A stretch of 64,000 bases of DNA, from assembly GCA_964453525.1 (NCBI GenBank), contig CAYVOV010000014.1, positions 36,698 through 100,697 of the forward strand, in the 5' to 3' direction. Every line of letters begins with the position of its first letter. The first letter of the stretch is position 1. The translations under genes were made by a program, and so were the position numbers. This document shows, in pieces, positions 1 to 9,134 of this stretch. The notes under the pieces were generated by a model, which was not told the DNA's origin, ran no database searches, and saw only the letters and a list, made by a program, of their open reading frames with translations. Source of the stretch: CAYVOV01 sp964453525 (GTDB lineage Bacteria; Chloroflexota; Dehalococcoidia; Dehalococcoidales; UBA2162).

Positions 1-1688
1 GCATTGGCTATTGTGGAAAGGCGGTGAGCGATAACAATCACAGTGTGGTCCTTTGATACTTCCTCAATGGCCCGCTGGACTGCCAGCTCGGAAATATTGT
101 CAAGATTATTGGTAGCTTCGTCAAAAATCAGTATCTCAGGCTCCCTTATCATCGCCCTGGCAACGGCAATCCGCTGCGCCTGCCCGCCTGACAACCTCAT
201 TCCTTTATCGCCGACAGGGGTATCATAGCCATCGGGTAATTCGCTAATAAAGTCATGAGCATCGGCATATCTGGCCGCTTTAATAATTTCTTCCTGAGAA
301 TACCCGTTAAAGCCGAAATTAATATTGCTCCTTATAGTATCGTTAATGATGAAGGTATCCTGACTGACATATCCAATATTTTTTAGCAGGGATGATAGTC
401 TATACTCCTTAATGTTTATGCCATCAATATTTATTTCACCCTGGTCGACATCAAACAGGCGAAGCAATAAATTAATTATTGTAGTCTTTCCACTTCCCGA
501 GCGCCCGACAATAGCTGTCGTTTTACCTTTTTCGAAAGTAACCGAGATATCTTCTATCGTTCTCTTGCGACCTCGATATTTAAAAGTGACATTCTCGAAC
601 CTGATATCTGACTTGAACGAATCAAATTCTTTCTCCCCATCCTCAATGTGAGAGATTCTTTCACTCTGCATCGAATGGACGACTTCACAATCCGGGAGCG
701 CGGACATAATCCCCGTTATCGTGCCACCGATAGTGATCGCAAACGGAACTAACCTGAAAATAGCAAGGGCAAAAGCTCCGAAAACCGGGATCAATTCCAT
801 GAAACCTTCTGGGACGAATATCTTAATTAGCAGGGCTATTACACCTATTGCAAGATACAGTACCAGCATAAGAATAACAGGGGGTACTTGATTCCATATG
901 GCACGCCTTACAAAATAATACCACCGATTCCTTACAGCTTCACCGAATTTGCCTGCCCAGTTTCCCCCGACGGCGAAAACCTTTATTTGCCTGATACCGC
1001 TGATACCCTCATTGAGGACTACATTGCTCTCCCTTGTCGCCTCCATCTCATTTTTTGCAGCTTCATATGAAACTTTTCTCCCCAGGTATCTGGAGAAGAA
1101 CTGATACCCGACTCCGAGAACAAGTACAGCCAATGCGCCCTGCCAGGATAATGAAAAAAGAAGGAGGAGGACCGAGATGCTCAGCAATATCTGTGAAATG
1201 AAGTCTGTGACGCTGAATATCAGGATCGAGAGTCTTTCCGGAGCCGTGGAAGTGTTGTATATCAACTCTCCCTGCCTGTGGTCAATGTAGTACTGATAGT
1301 CGGCCTTGATAAGTTTATTAAAAATCTCGGTCTGGTTTTTCCTCACCAGTGCCGCAGCAAGCCTTACTCTGAAATTAACAGAAATCAGCTTTGTTGTAAA
1401 AGCTGCAAGGGCAAAAATTATGAAAAGCGAACAATAGGAGATAAATGTATCTTCAATCGGTAATAATCCGGCTATCTTACCCAATATAGAAAGAATAATA
1501 TTGCTTTGCTCTGCACCAGGACTAAACGCAGCATTCAGTATAGGATAAACCGCCGCTATAGTGGCAGCTTCTAAAGCACCGACCAGCAGGAACAATACCA
1601 AAAGTACCAGAACATGCAGCTTATATGGTTTGATAAAAAACCATACCGGCTCCAGGATAGAGTACTTTCTAACGCTTTTTTGCCTCAC
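1..1688 (-). CDS. ABC exporter, fused permease-ATPase (C-terminus cut by window edge)
   Basis: About 562 residues are visible. This is a half-transporter of the MsbA/lipid-exporter type: an N-terminal transmembrane region (about residues 1-330, several hydrophobic helices), then a nucleotide-binding domain with Walker A GRSGSGKST (Lys401), signature LSGGQ, Walker B ILIFDEAT and the H-loop AHRLST just before the edge. Only the last ~30-50 residues are missing. I chose the GTG at 1688 because an in-frame TGA lies three codons upstream and no better start follows. It is the last gene of the minus-strand glycan cluster, so export of a lipid-linked sugar or glycan across the inner membrane is the likely job. 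The substrate cannot be read from the sequence. Confidence 0.88.
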   Translation of the reverse strand, partial: MRQKSVRKYSILEPVWFFIKPYKLHVLVLLVLFLLVGALEAATIAAVYPILNAAFSPGAEQSNIILSILGKIAGLLPIEDTFISYCSLFIIFALAAFTTKLISVNFRVRLAAALVRKNQTEIFNKLIKADYQYYIDHRQGELIYNTSTAPERLSILIFSVTDFISQILLSISVLLLLFSLSWQGALAVLVLGVGYQFFSRYLGRKVSYEAAKNEMEATRESNVVLNEGISGIRQIKVFAVGGNWAGKFGEAVRNRWYYFVRRAIWNQVPPVILMLVLYLAIGVIALLIKIFVPEGFMELIPVFGAFALAIFRLVPFAITIGGTITGIMSALPDCEVVHSMQSERISHIEDGEKEFDSFKSDIRFENVTFKYRGRKRTIEDISVTFEKGKTTAIVGRSGSGKTTIINLLLRLFDVDQGEINIDGINIKEYRLSSLLKNIGYVSQDTFIINDTIRSNINFGFNGYSQEEIIKAARYADAHDFISELPDGYDTPVGDKGMRLSGGQAQRIAVARAMIREPEILIFDEATNNLDNISELAVQRAIEEVSKDHTVIVIAHRLSTIAN

Positions 1689-1759
1689 CTGTCTTACTCA
1701 AGTCCCCAGAATAATGATGTTGATTAAGCCCGTTCCCATATATCCTGAATTTTTTCTTA

Positions 1760-3031
1760 TCATAATGTTTTATAGTAAAAACCGGCTGTTGCTGCCTTTC
1801 CGGCATTAAATATGCCCCGAACATCTATCAGTACAGGGCTACCATCTTGCATCGCTTTAAGGTCTTCTAGGGCAAGTTTTTTGAAGGAAGAATGGGCAAC
1901 CGCTAGAATAATGCCGCCCACCTTATCTTCTTTTAATTCATCAAGGCTGGCGAGAGGCTTTATGCCGAACTCTTTCTCGAAGCTGCCGGTATCGAGTAGC
2001 GGGTCAAAACCCAGTATTTCCACGCCGTATCCTTTAAGTTCCTTTATAATACCCCTTACTGGGGTTTCACGGATATCAGCAACATTCTCTTTATAGGTTA
2101 GCCCCATAATCAGCACTCGGGAACCCTTTATTGCCTTGCCAACATCATTCAGAGCTCTAATTGTCATTTCGACAATATGCTCCGGCATGCTGTCGTTTAT
2201 CGCCCTGCCCGCCAGGATTACCTGTGGATGATAGCCCAGCTCCCTGGACTTGTAGACCAGGTAATAGGGATCAATTGGAATGCAGTGCCCTCCGACGAGT
2301 CCCGGAGAGTAGTGATGGAAGTTCCATTTGGTTGCCGCAGCTTCGAGGACATCCTTTGTATCCAGCCCCATTTTCTCAAAAATAATGGCAAGCTCGTTCA
2401 TCAGGGCGATGTTCAGGTCTCTCTGGATATTCTCAATGACTTTAGCAGCTTCGGCGGTCTTGATATCCCTGGCTTTGTAAACGTGAGGAGTAATCCTGTG
2501 ATAAAGCGCAGCTACAATCTCGGTTGTTTCCTCATCCATTCCGGCGACCACCTTGGTTACTTTATCAATGGTGTGTTCCTCATCTCCGGGGTTGATCCTT
2601 TCAGGGCAGTAGGCAATTTTGAAGTCCTGCCCAGCTCTTTGCCCAGAGCTTTCCAGAATTGGCTTCACCACTTCCTCGGTAACACCGGGGTAAACAGTGG
2701 ACTCCAGAATGATTATGCTGGTTTTCTTCATATTACCGCTAACTGTGGCCGCTGCTTTTTCTACACAGGATAAATCGGGCTCTTTGGACCTGCTAACAGG
2801 AGTTGGAACACAGATAATAACGAAGTCGGCCTGGCCGATTTTTCCAGGGATGTCAGTAAAGAAAAGGTTCTGATTAGTATTATCTCGTTCCAGTTCTGCC
2901 ACTCTCTGGGTATCTATATCAAAGCCTATTACTTTTAGACTTTTGGAAAAGGCCTCAGCTAGAGGCAGCCCGACATATCCCAACCCGAGAACACACACTG
3001 TAGCCTTATCAAACGTGGATTTATTAATCAA
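1760..3031 (-). CDS. UDP-N-acetylhexosamine 6-dehydrogenase (WbpA/TviB/WecC type)
   Basis: A 423-residue NAD-dependent nucleotide-sugar dehydrogenase that oxidises C6 of a UDP-HexNAc to the uronic acid in two steps. It has the N-terminal Rossmann motif VLGLGYVGLPLAEAF (about 14-28), YCPERINPG (about 141-149), the helix AEAAKVIENIQRD with Lys197, and the catalytic cysteine motif GGHCIPIDPYY (Cys250). The NAD-binding C-terminal domain is complete, and the length is normal for the family. Its start overlaps the end of the 4-epimerase gene by 8 bp. That pairing is the one known from Vi-antigen and B-band O-antigen clusters (TviB/TviC, WbpO/WbpP), so UDP-GlcNAcA or UDP-GalNAcA is the likely product. 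GlcNAc versus ManNAc specificity cannot be separated by eye. Confidence 0.92.
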   Translation of the reverse strand: MINKSTFDKATVCVLGLGYVGLPLAEAFSKSLKVIGFDIDTQRVAELERDNTNQNLFFTDIPGKIGQADFVIICVPTPVSRSKEPDLSCVEKAAATVSGNMKKTSIIILESTVYPGVTEEVVKPILESSGQRAGQDFKIAYCPERINPGDEEHTIDKVTKVVAGMDEETTEIVAALYHRITPHVYKARDIKTAEAAKVIENIQRDLNIALMNELAIIFEKMGLDTKDVLEAAATKWNFHHYSPGLVGGHCIPIDPYYLVYKSRELGYHPQVILAGRAINDSMPEHIVEMTIRALNDVGKAIKGSRVLIMGLTYKENVADIRETPVRGIIKELKGYGVEILGFDPLLDTGSFEKEFGIKPLASLDELKEDKVGGIILAVAHSSFKKLALEDLKAMQDGSPVLIDVRGIFNAGKAATAGFYYKTL

Positions 3032-3959
3032 TTAACCACCTTACAGTTTCGTTCAAGCCTTCTTCCAACCTGTACTCCGGCTCGTACCCAAAGGTTCTAC
3101 CCCGGGAGATATCCGCCACGCTGTGTTTTACATCGCCCGGCCTTGGCTGCTGGTAAACCGGTTTTACATCACTACCGACCAGCTTTATTATAATACCAGC
3201 CAGTTCATTTATAGTAATGCTCTTGCCCCCAGCGACATTGAAAACTCCCCGGGCGTCACTTTCCGCCGCCAGAACCGTCGCCTCTACAGCATCTTTAACA
3301 AAAGTAAAATCCCTGGTCTGTTCGCCATCGCCGAAAATAACCGGCGACTTTTCCTCGTAAGCCAGCTTGATAAACCTTGGTATTACCGCGGCATACTCGG
3401 AATCCGGGTACTGCCTCGGCCCGTAAACATTAAAATATCTCAGGCTGACAGCAGGCAGCCTGTAGACCAGATTAAATGCATAACAATAATGCTCTCCGGT
3501 CAGCTTTGCAACAGCGTAAGGTGACATCGGGTGAGGGAACATTCCTTCCTCTTTTGGTAAAGTCGGAGTATCCCCGTATACAGATGATGAAGAGGCGTAG
3601 ACTACCTTCCCGACGTTGTTTTCTCTGCCGGCAATCAGAACATTCAAGGTCCCCGTCGAATTAACGCGGTGGCACTCCAAAGGGTTTTCTATGCTCCGGG
3701 GTACGCTGGGAAAAGCTGCCAGATGAAAGATGTAACGAGCTCCTTCGCTAACCTCCAGGAGCAGCGGTAAATCGGTGATGCTACCTTTTGTTAGCTTTAC
3801 GTGACCGTTATCTAGTAGCCTCTTAATATTTTCGATTTTACCTGTAGAAAGGTCATCGAGGACAGTGACTGCATAGCCCTTCTCGACTAACCTTTCAACG
3901 AGATGTGAGCCGATAAAACCGGCACCACCGGTGACTACTGTCTTCTTATTTTGTCTCAT
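3024..3959 (-). CDS. NAD-dependent UDP-hexose/HexNAc 4-epimerase (extended SDR)
   Basis: About 311 residues with a complete extended-SDR pattern: glycine-rich TGGAGFIGSH near the N-terminus, the catalytic Ser in SSSSVYGD, and Tyr149/Lys153 in SPYAVAK, followed by RYFNVYGPRQ. It most resembles WbpP/TviC-like UDP-HexNAc 4-epimerases. The ATG at 3959 is preferred over the GTG directly before it. It overlaps the downstream 6-dehydrogenase gene by 8 bp, indicating translational coupling and a joint role in making a HexNAc uronic acid. It could also act on UDP-glucose, since sugar specificity is not visible. Confidence 0.87.
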   Translation of the reverse strand: MRQNKKTVVTGGAGFIGSHLVERLVEKGYAVTVLDDLSTGKIENIKRLLDNGHVKLTKGSITDLPLLLEVSEGARYIFHLAAFPSVPRSIENPLECHRVNSTGTLNVLIAGRENNVGKVVYASSSSVYGDTPTLPKEEGMFPHPMSPYAVAKLTGEHYCYAFNLVYRLPAVSLRYFNVYGPRQYPDSEYAAVIPRFIKLAYEEKSPVIFGDGEQTRDFTFVKDAVEATVLAAESDARGVFNVAGGKSITINELAGIIIKLVGSDVKPVYQQPRPGDVKHSVADISRGRTFGYEPEYRLEEGLNETVRWLID

Positions 3960-3987
3960 CACTGAAATCCTGAATATCTGGTGAATC

Positions 3988-5325
3988 TCAAATGTAATTC
4001 AATCTCCTTAAAACACTCTGTTTCAAATCCCCCAGAAGGGGTAAATAATCAGACCAATCAAGCAGCTTTAGCAAGAGCTTCCGCCAGAGTTTCACAGCAG
4101 CCTGACAGAGTAAATAAAGCTTAAAAAAAACAGGACGGGAAAATAAAGGTAAAGAACCAATAAAATTATAATACCGGGCGGAGAGATTGAATGGATTGTA
4201 TGAAACCGCCTTTTCCAGGGCATCTTTCCATAAGCCATCATAACCCTCCTCCATAAATCCTCTCCCCCACTGGAAGTAATACTGAGATGGCCCAGTACGT
4301 ACCAAGAGAGGCATCTTCAATACCTCCGGCTCGTTTTTCTTATCACCCACACCTGCATCCTTTTCAATTTCGTCAAATATCCTAGAGAACATATGGAAGG
4401 GAGTATACTCTTTAACAGCCCTTTCCCAACCGGCTCTGGCTATTGCCCGTCTTTCCTCGTCATGGCTGAGATAATAATTTATCTTGTCTGTCATTTCTTT
4501 GGAATTCTTAAAACAGATAATTTCCTTGCCTAATTGAAAATATTTCTCCAGACCAGGAGTATACTCAGTTAAAAGGAACCCACCAGCCAGTAATATAAAA
4601 GTCATCCTTCCCTTCAAGCCAGTTCTGTGGTCTGTTCCCGAAAAATTCAGGTTTATTTTACTTGTTGTGAAGATATCTATCATATCATTGGTAGAAACAT
4701 AGCCACCTTCCCATCCCTTACCAAATAGACTAACCGGTATGTTTCTTTTTTTAAGTTCGTTTACATAATTCTCCCTACAGGATTTTCCTTTTCCGCCGAC
4801 GAAGGATACTTCATACTTTTCCTCGATATTTGACCAGTCGAGTGCGACTGGAGTGCCTTCACAGGGTAATACGTGAATAACCCGGGCGCCGAGGGCTTGA
4901 TACTTAGGCAGCGCCTCAAAATCAAAGGTTACGACGTAGTCAACATAAGGAGTCCACCATTTTGAGTAGTAGGCAAAACGGTACTCATCATCAACAAACA
5001 GGCCTATGATTTTACTACCTTCACTCCTGACAGAAGCAAAGGTTGATTCCAGAAATTCATACATATTGCGGAGCCAGATGACATATCTGGGGCGCTCTCT
5101 TCTCACCAGCTCGATGATTTCCTCGTTCATACCCTTAACCCCTATTTCCGTCATCCGTTTGGCATAGTCATATGCTATCGCCCTTGAGAAGGTTTCTAGC
5201 AACGGCTGGTAGTAATTCATGTTAATAACGGTACCCAGTTTTAAATTACCGGCAATATACTTGGCCAGTTTATGCCAGGAATAGTCCTCAAATTGGGCTA
5301 GCAGAATGACGGCTTCATCTTTCAT
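3988..5325 (-). CDS. CgeB-type glycosyltransferase with extra C-terminal tail
   Basis: A 445-residue cytoplasmic protein. Residues about 150-330 match the glycosyltransferase group-1-like C-terminal fold seen in CgeB-family proteins: the block SFVGGKGKSCRENYV, then FGKGWEG, KINLNFSGTDHR, LKGRMTFILLAGGFLLTEY and the motif ERAVKEYTPFHMF. The first ~140 residues resemble the CgeB N-terminal half. No signal peptide is seen. After about residue 355 comes a tail with LWKDALEKAVSYNPFN that recurs at the end of the next upstream gene (5397-6929). It probably adds a sugar to the glycan made by this cluster; donor and acceptor are unknown. Confidence 0.8.
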   Translation of the reverse strand: MKDEAVILLAQFEDYSWHKLAKYIAGNLKLGTVINMNYYQPLLETFSRAIAYDYAKRMTEIGVKGMNEEIIELVRRERPRYVIWLRNMYEFLESTFASVRSEGSKIIGLFVDDEYRFAYYSKWWTPYVDYVVTFDFEALPKYQALGARVIHVLPCEGTPVALDWSNIEEKYEVSFVGGKGKSCRENYVNELKKRNIPVSLFGKGWEGGYVSTNDMIDIFTTSKINLNFSGTDHRTGLKGRMTFILLAGGFLLTEYTPGLEKYFQLGKEIICFKNSKEMTDKINYYLSHDEERRAIARAGWERAVKEYTPFHMFSRIFDEIEKDAGVGDKKNEPEVLKMPLLVRTGPSQYYFQWGRGFMEEGYDGLWKDALEKAVSYNPFNLSARYYNFIGSLPLFSRPVFFKLYLLCQAAVKLWRKLLLKLLDWSDYLPLLGDLKQSVLRRLNYI

Positions 5326-5396
5326 TATTGCTCATTAAATCAGTTTATTAATTATATCCTTAGACTTCAGTAATAGAACCATCCTCAGTATAATTT

Positions 5397-6929
5397 TTAT
5401 ATTATCTTACTCAGTCCTGAATATATTTTACCAATAAAGCCTATTAGCGGCATACGAATACGATATGGTAATAAGGACATAACGTAATGGTACAACAGCC
5501 AGATATTAAATGGGTTGTAAGAAACCGATAATGCCAGGGCATCCTTCCACAGGTTTTCGTGTGTGCTGTCAGTTGAAGCCATCTTACTCTGTGATGTTTT
5601 ATCTTTAGCCACAATATCTTTAAGTAGCTTCCTGTAATAAAACCACTCCTCAAAAGGATAGCCCACCCTGGTTAAAATATGTAAGTACATAAGCATCATG
5701 GCAACATTGGTCCTGTTCGGAAATAGACGGATTGATTCCCAGAGTTTAAAAAGCGTACCGTACATTGTTAAATCAATTGTCATTACCGGTATACGCATAC
5801 GCGCGTTCAAGTATCTCTCACGGTTATGTAGCCATTCTTCGTCCATGAGTTCTTGAATGAGCTGCTGGCTCCTCAGCCGGTTATCACTCCCACTGACAGA
5901 AGAATCCGGCAAACGCTCGGCAACTATCTCCAGATTCTGGTTGGCACGGCTGGGTTCTTCATAGGGACACCGTGCAAATAGAGGATACAACTCCCAGTAC
6001 AGGATATTCCACTTTGAATCAAATAAAACCGAGCCTTCATTTTCCTCAAGGCGTTGTATTTCCTGGTTAACAAGCTGGGGAATTGTATTCAAATAACGGT
6101 TGAGACCGAAGAAATACCGTACCTTCAGCTTGTTCTGCACAAAGTCCATCCAGTAGCGTATATTAGGGTTAGACATTTCACCGAGAGAAGCTGTATTACA
6201 GAATAAATCAAACTGGAATGGAAGGATACTCTCAGCAAACTTGGTGGGAATAAATACGAAATCATATTGTTCAATCCCGTTCTCCAGTTGAGACGGATCA
6301 GTGACATAGCAGGTCTTGGCATCCGGGAAATTCAATTTTATAAAGATATAGGCGAAATAAAGTGTTTCCGGTATATCTATATCAATATAGACGCTGTTAG
6401 AGATAAAGAACTGTAAGGTACGGGCGAGATGACCGCACCCGGCACCCAGTTCAACGATACGATACCTGGATTCTGATATCTTACAATACTTCTGAATTTC
6501 GAGGCTGAGAATGACTGTCCGCAAAAAATCCGGGGTCAACAAGCGTCCTCCTCTTACTACGCATACGTCAGGATTGGTAACAGGGGATTCCTGAACAGCA
6601 ATATCCATTTTTGATATATCAACGCTGTTTTGTTTCAGGTAGGAAATATACCAGTCTACCATTTTTTCTTTTACCGGAGTGGAAGGATTTATTGAATACA
6701 ATATAGTATTATCAATATGCCTGATGGTATTTACGGCGCCGATGTCAGACTCAATAAGACCGCGTAGGTCTCTCTGGTTACCGCTGTCGCTACTCCACAT
6801 ATGACCTACCTGATAGGATGAGGAGTAACCGGTCTTATCATAGATAGATCTGATTTTATGATATAAATCTTTAGCTTCTTTTAGCACGGTAATGGAATTG
6901 TCTTCTTGCATTTCGAATGATTGACCCAC
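5397..6929 (-). CDS. Putative sugar O-methyltransferase
   Basis: A 510-residue protein. The SAM-binding motif IVELGAGCGHLAR lies at about residues 158-170, followed by an acidic strand end (YIDIDIPE) and DFVFIPTKFAES. This arrangement is typical of the putative sugar O-methyltransferase family found in surface-polysaccharide clusters. The last ~60 residues (LWKDALALSVSYNPFN onward) match the tail of the neighbouring CgeB-like glycosyltransferase, although the two enzymes are otherwise unrelated. It lies 71 bp upstream of that gene on the same strand. I infer methylation of a glycan hydroxyl; the target is unknown. Confidence 0.72.
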   Translation of the reverse strand: MGQSFEMQEDNSITVLKEAKDLYHKIRSIYDKTGYSSSYQVGHMWSSDSGNQRDLRGLIESDIGAVNTIRHIDNTILYSINPSTPVKEKMVDWYISYLKQNSVDISKMDIAVQESPVTNPDVCVVRGGRLLTPDFLRTVILSLEIQKYCKISESRYRIVELGAGCGHLARTLQFFISNSVYIDIDIPETLYFAYIFIKLNFPDAKTCYVTDPSQLENGIEQYDFVFIPTKFAESILPFQFDLFCNTASLGEMSNPNIRYWMDFVQNKLKVRYFFGLNRYLNTIPQLVNQEIQRLEENEGSVLFDSKWNILYWELYPLFARCPYEEPSRANQNLEIVAERLPDSSVSGSDNRLRSQQLIQELMDEEWLHNRERYLNARMRIPVMTIDLTMYGTLFKLWESIRLFPNRTNVAMMLMYLHILTRVGYPFEEWFYYRKLLKDIVAKDKTSQSKMASTDSTHENLWKDALALSVSYNPFNIWLLYHYVMSLLPYRIRMPLIGFIGKIYSGLSKII

Positions 6930-6999
6930 CTGTTTCCTCTCTCTATGGAGTGAACATATATTTCACAGCCATATTACCCTAAAAAGCATTTAAAGCTGT

Positions 7000-8118
7000 T
7001 TACTTGAAAAAAGATTTCAAGGTATCGCTGATGAAGATGAGGTCATCTTCATCCAGGTATTGGTGAATGCCGAAATGCAGCCCGTTCTCGCCGATATATT
7101 CGGATGCCGGGAATTCGCCGTATTTGTGGCACATAAACTTGAATGCCTGGTGCTGAGTAGGCAGGCTGCCAAACAACGTCTTGCACTGGATGCCTTTCGC
7201 TTCCAGGAAGCTATAGAGTTTATCCCGGTCATATTTACTGTCTTTCAGAACCAATGGGAAGGCATGGGCGCTAATTTTCTCGTAATTCTCTTCCCTGATG
7301 AAGTAGAGGTAATCGGACAAATCTCCGGTTAGTTCAAGCAGTCTGTATAAATTTTCCTTGCGCTTTTTAAAGGTTTCTTCATAGCGCTCCATGCCTTCGA
7401 TTCCGATCGCCGCTGTCAGTTCGTTCATCCGGGAGTTGAAACCGGCGCGCTGGAAGTCAAAGTAAATGCTGTTAAAGGGGCGGCCGTGAGATTTTACGGA
7501 TTTCAGCACTTCGGCCATTTCATCATTACCGGTAACAATCATACCACCCTCGCCGGCAACAACCACATGAGCGACATAGAAGCTAAAAGCTCCGCTATCG
7601 CCGATGCTGCCGACAACTCTGCCTTTATAAGTAGCACCATGGGCTTCGCAGGAGTCCTCAATAACCTTCAAATTACGAGCTTTAGCGATTTCCATAATCG
7701 GGTCCATATCGGCAGGTTTGCCCATAAGGTGGACGACCATGATAGCCCGGGTCTTGTTATTGATAGCCGCCTCGATTTTATTAGGGTCGATATTCAACGT
7801 TTCTACTTCGATATCGACAAACTTCGGCATGAACCCGGCAGCTAAAATAGCATTGGCGGAGGCAACAAAGGTACAGGCTGGGACGATGATTTCATCTCCT
7901 CTTTCGGCACCGAAATCGTAAAGAGCGGCACAGGAGACAATATCGGCATCCGTCCCGGAACTGGTGGCAATAGCGTGTTTGTAGCCGAACTGTTTGGCAA
8001 ATCTCCGCTCGAACTCCTTAACATTATCGCCTTCCGATATCCAGTTCTTTTCAAGGGCCTGTTGAACGTATTTTCGGGCAGTATCGCCGATTTTAAGGTC
8101 GCCGAACGCAATTCGCAC
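7000..8118 (-). CDS. DegT/DnrJ/EryC1/StrS-fold PLP enzyme with His in place of the PLP lysine
   Basis: A 372-residue member of the sugar aminotransferase superfamily with normal length and fold markers: ATSSGTDAD near 51-59, IIVPACTFVASANA, the PLP-pyridine Asp155 in VIEDSCEAHGA, and GEGGMIVT. Aminotransferases have Lys in the SFxxxK motif. Here the sequence is SFYVAHVVVAGEGG with His184 at that position, as in ColD and the E1/DdhC 3-dehydratases, where PLP or PMP is bound non-covalently. Classical transamination is therefore unlikely, and a C3-dehydration (deoxysugar-forming) or related reaction is more probable. It stands between the epimerases and the methyltransferase in the glycan cluster. 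No ferredoxin-type E3 partner is seen in the window. Confidence 0.82.
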   Translation of the reverse strand: MRIAFGDLKIGDTARKYVQQALEKNWISEGDNVKEFERRFAKQFGYKHAIATSSGTDADIVSCAALYDFGAERGDEIIVPACTFVASANAILAAGFMPKFVDIEVETLNIDPNKIEAAINNKTRAIMVVHLMGKPADMDPIMEIAKARNLKVIEDSCEAHGATYKGRVVGSIGDSGAFSFYVAHVVVAGEGGMIVTGNDEMAEVLKSVKSHGRPFNSIYFDFQRAGFNSRMNELTAAIGIEGMERYEETFKKRKENLYRLLELTGDLSDYLYFIREENYEKISAHAFPLVLKDSKYDRDKLYSFLEAKGIQCKTLFGSLPTQHQAFKFMCHKYGEFPASEYIGENGLHFGIHQYLDEDDLIFISDTLKSFFK

Positions 8119-8177
8119 CTTTTACCCTTTTACCTCCAAAAATTCTTCTTTAGTCAACTGTTGCTCATTTTAGAGTG

Positions 8178-9134
8178 TCAAACCAGTACATTTGACCGGT
8201 ACCAGTCGATTGTCTTTTGGATTCCCTCGTTCAGGGAGATTTCAGGCGACCAGCCAAGAGACTTTGCCCTAGTTATATCAACACATAGTTTTGTCTTTAT
8301 ACTGGGCCTGCTCAGGTCATTCTTTACTGTCACATCTTTATCAGCTATGGTTATGATTCTTTTTACTAGGTCGTTTACGGAAATTGTGCTGCCGCACCCC
8401 AGATTGAAAAGCTGGAACTTCGGTTCCTGCCTAGAAATGACAAGTTCGACGAAGTTTACCAGGCCTGAAACGTATAGCAGGTCTCTCTCTTCTTCACCGG
8501 CACCCCAGACCACGATTTCTCCCCCCTCTTCGGCGGTCATAACTTTGGTTACAGTTGCTCCGAACACGTGAGACCTTTCCAGGTCATACTTATCATAGGG
8601 ACCATAGATATTCGAGTGCCGGATTGCCGTATACTTTGTAGTGCCGATCCTGGAATAGAACTCGCACATCTTCTCGATATAGACCTTGGTCCAGCCAACG
8701 CCGAAGTAGTTGGGATACATTTCCATGTTAGCATCGAAATCAGACTCTTTTACCGGTTTATCGCTCGATTGGTACATTGTCGTGCAGCTAAAGAAGACGA
8801 CATGAGACACCTTATGTATATGTGCCGCCCTGAAGATAAGCGAGTTCATAATGGCGTTATCAGTGACATGATAATAAGGCTGGTTTATCGTATCCTTCGC
8901 TCCGGAAGTGGTTGCGGCGGCCTGAATGATTATATCCATCCCTTCCACTACCCGGTTGACATCATCATCTTTTCTAAGGTCTGCTTGTATCGTTTTAATC
9001 CTCGGATCATCTGGAGGTGGAGACGTAAGGTATGTGCCGTATAGTTCATACTCATCTTTTTTTACAAGAGATTCAAAAAGATTTGTACCGATAAAACCAC
9101 TGGCTCCGCAGATCAATATCTTTTTCTTACTCAA
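8178..9134 (-). CDS. NAD-dependent epimerase/dehydratase family protein, non-canonical active site
   Basis: A 318-residue extended SDR with N-terminal ILICGASGFIGTNLFE (NAD-binding), FFSCTTMY for the Ser strand and AIRHSNIYGPYDKYD downstream. The usual YxxxK is altered: around Lys150 the sequence is NYFGVGWTK, so the -4 position is Val146 and the nearest Tyr is 143. Its start overlaps the end of the 254-residue reductase by 4 bp, so the two are translationally coupled. The C-terminus (SLGWSPEISLNEGI) is the standard sugar-epimerase end. Substrate and reaction are unknown. It could be an epimerase/dehydratase using an alternative general base. Confidence 0.78.
   Translation of the reverse strand: MSKKKILICGASGFIGTNLFESLVKKDEYELYGTYLTSPPPDDPRIKTIQADLRKDDDVNRVVEGMDIIIQAAATTSGAKDTINQPYYHVTDNAIMNSLIFRAAHIHKVSHVVFFSCTTMYQSSDKPVKESDFDANMEMYPNYFGVGWTKVYIEKMCEFYSRIGTTKYTAIRHSNIYGPYDKYDLERSHVFGATVTKVMTAEEGGEIVVWGAGEEERDLLYVSGLVNFVELVISRQEPKFQLFNLGCGSTISVNDLVKRIITIADKDVTVKNDLSRPSIKTKLCVDITRAKSLGWSPEISLNEGIQKTIDWYRSNVLV

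Noticed and set aside
2177..2773. Long plus-strand frame (198 codons) opposite the UDP-HexNAc dehydrogenase
   Set aside because: It is the antisense shadow of a well-supported gene and its translation shows no domain.
7975..8571. 198-codon plus-strand frame spanning the DegT and epimerase genes
   Set aside because: It lies antisense over two conserved genes, and the hydrophobic look comes from the reverse codons.
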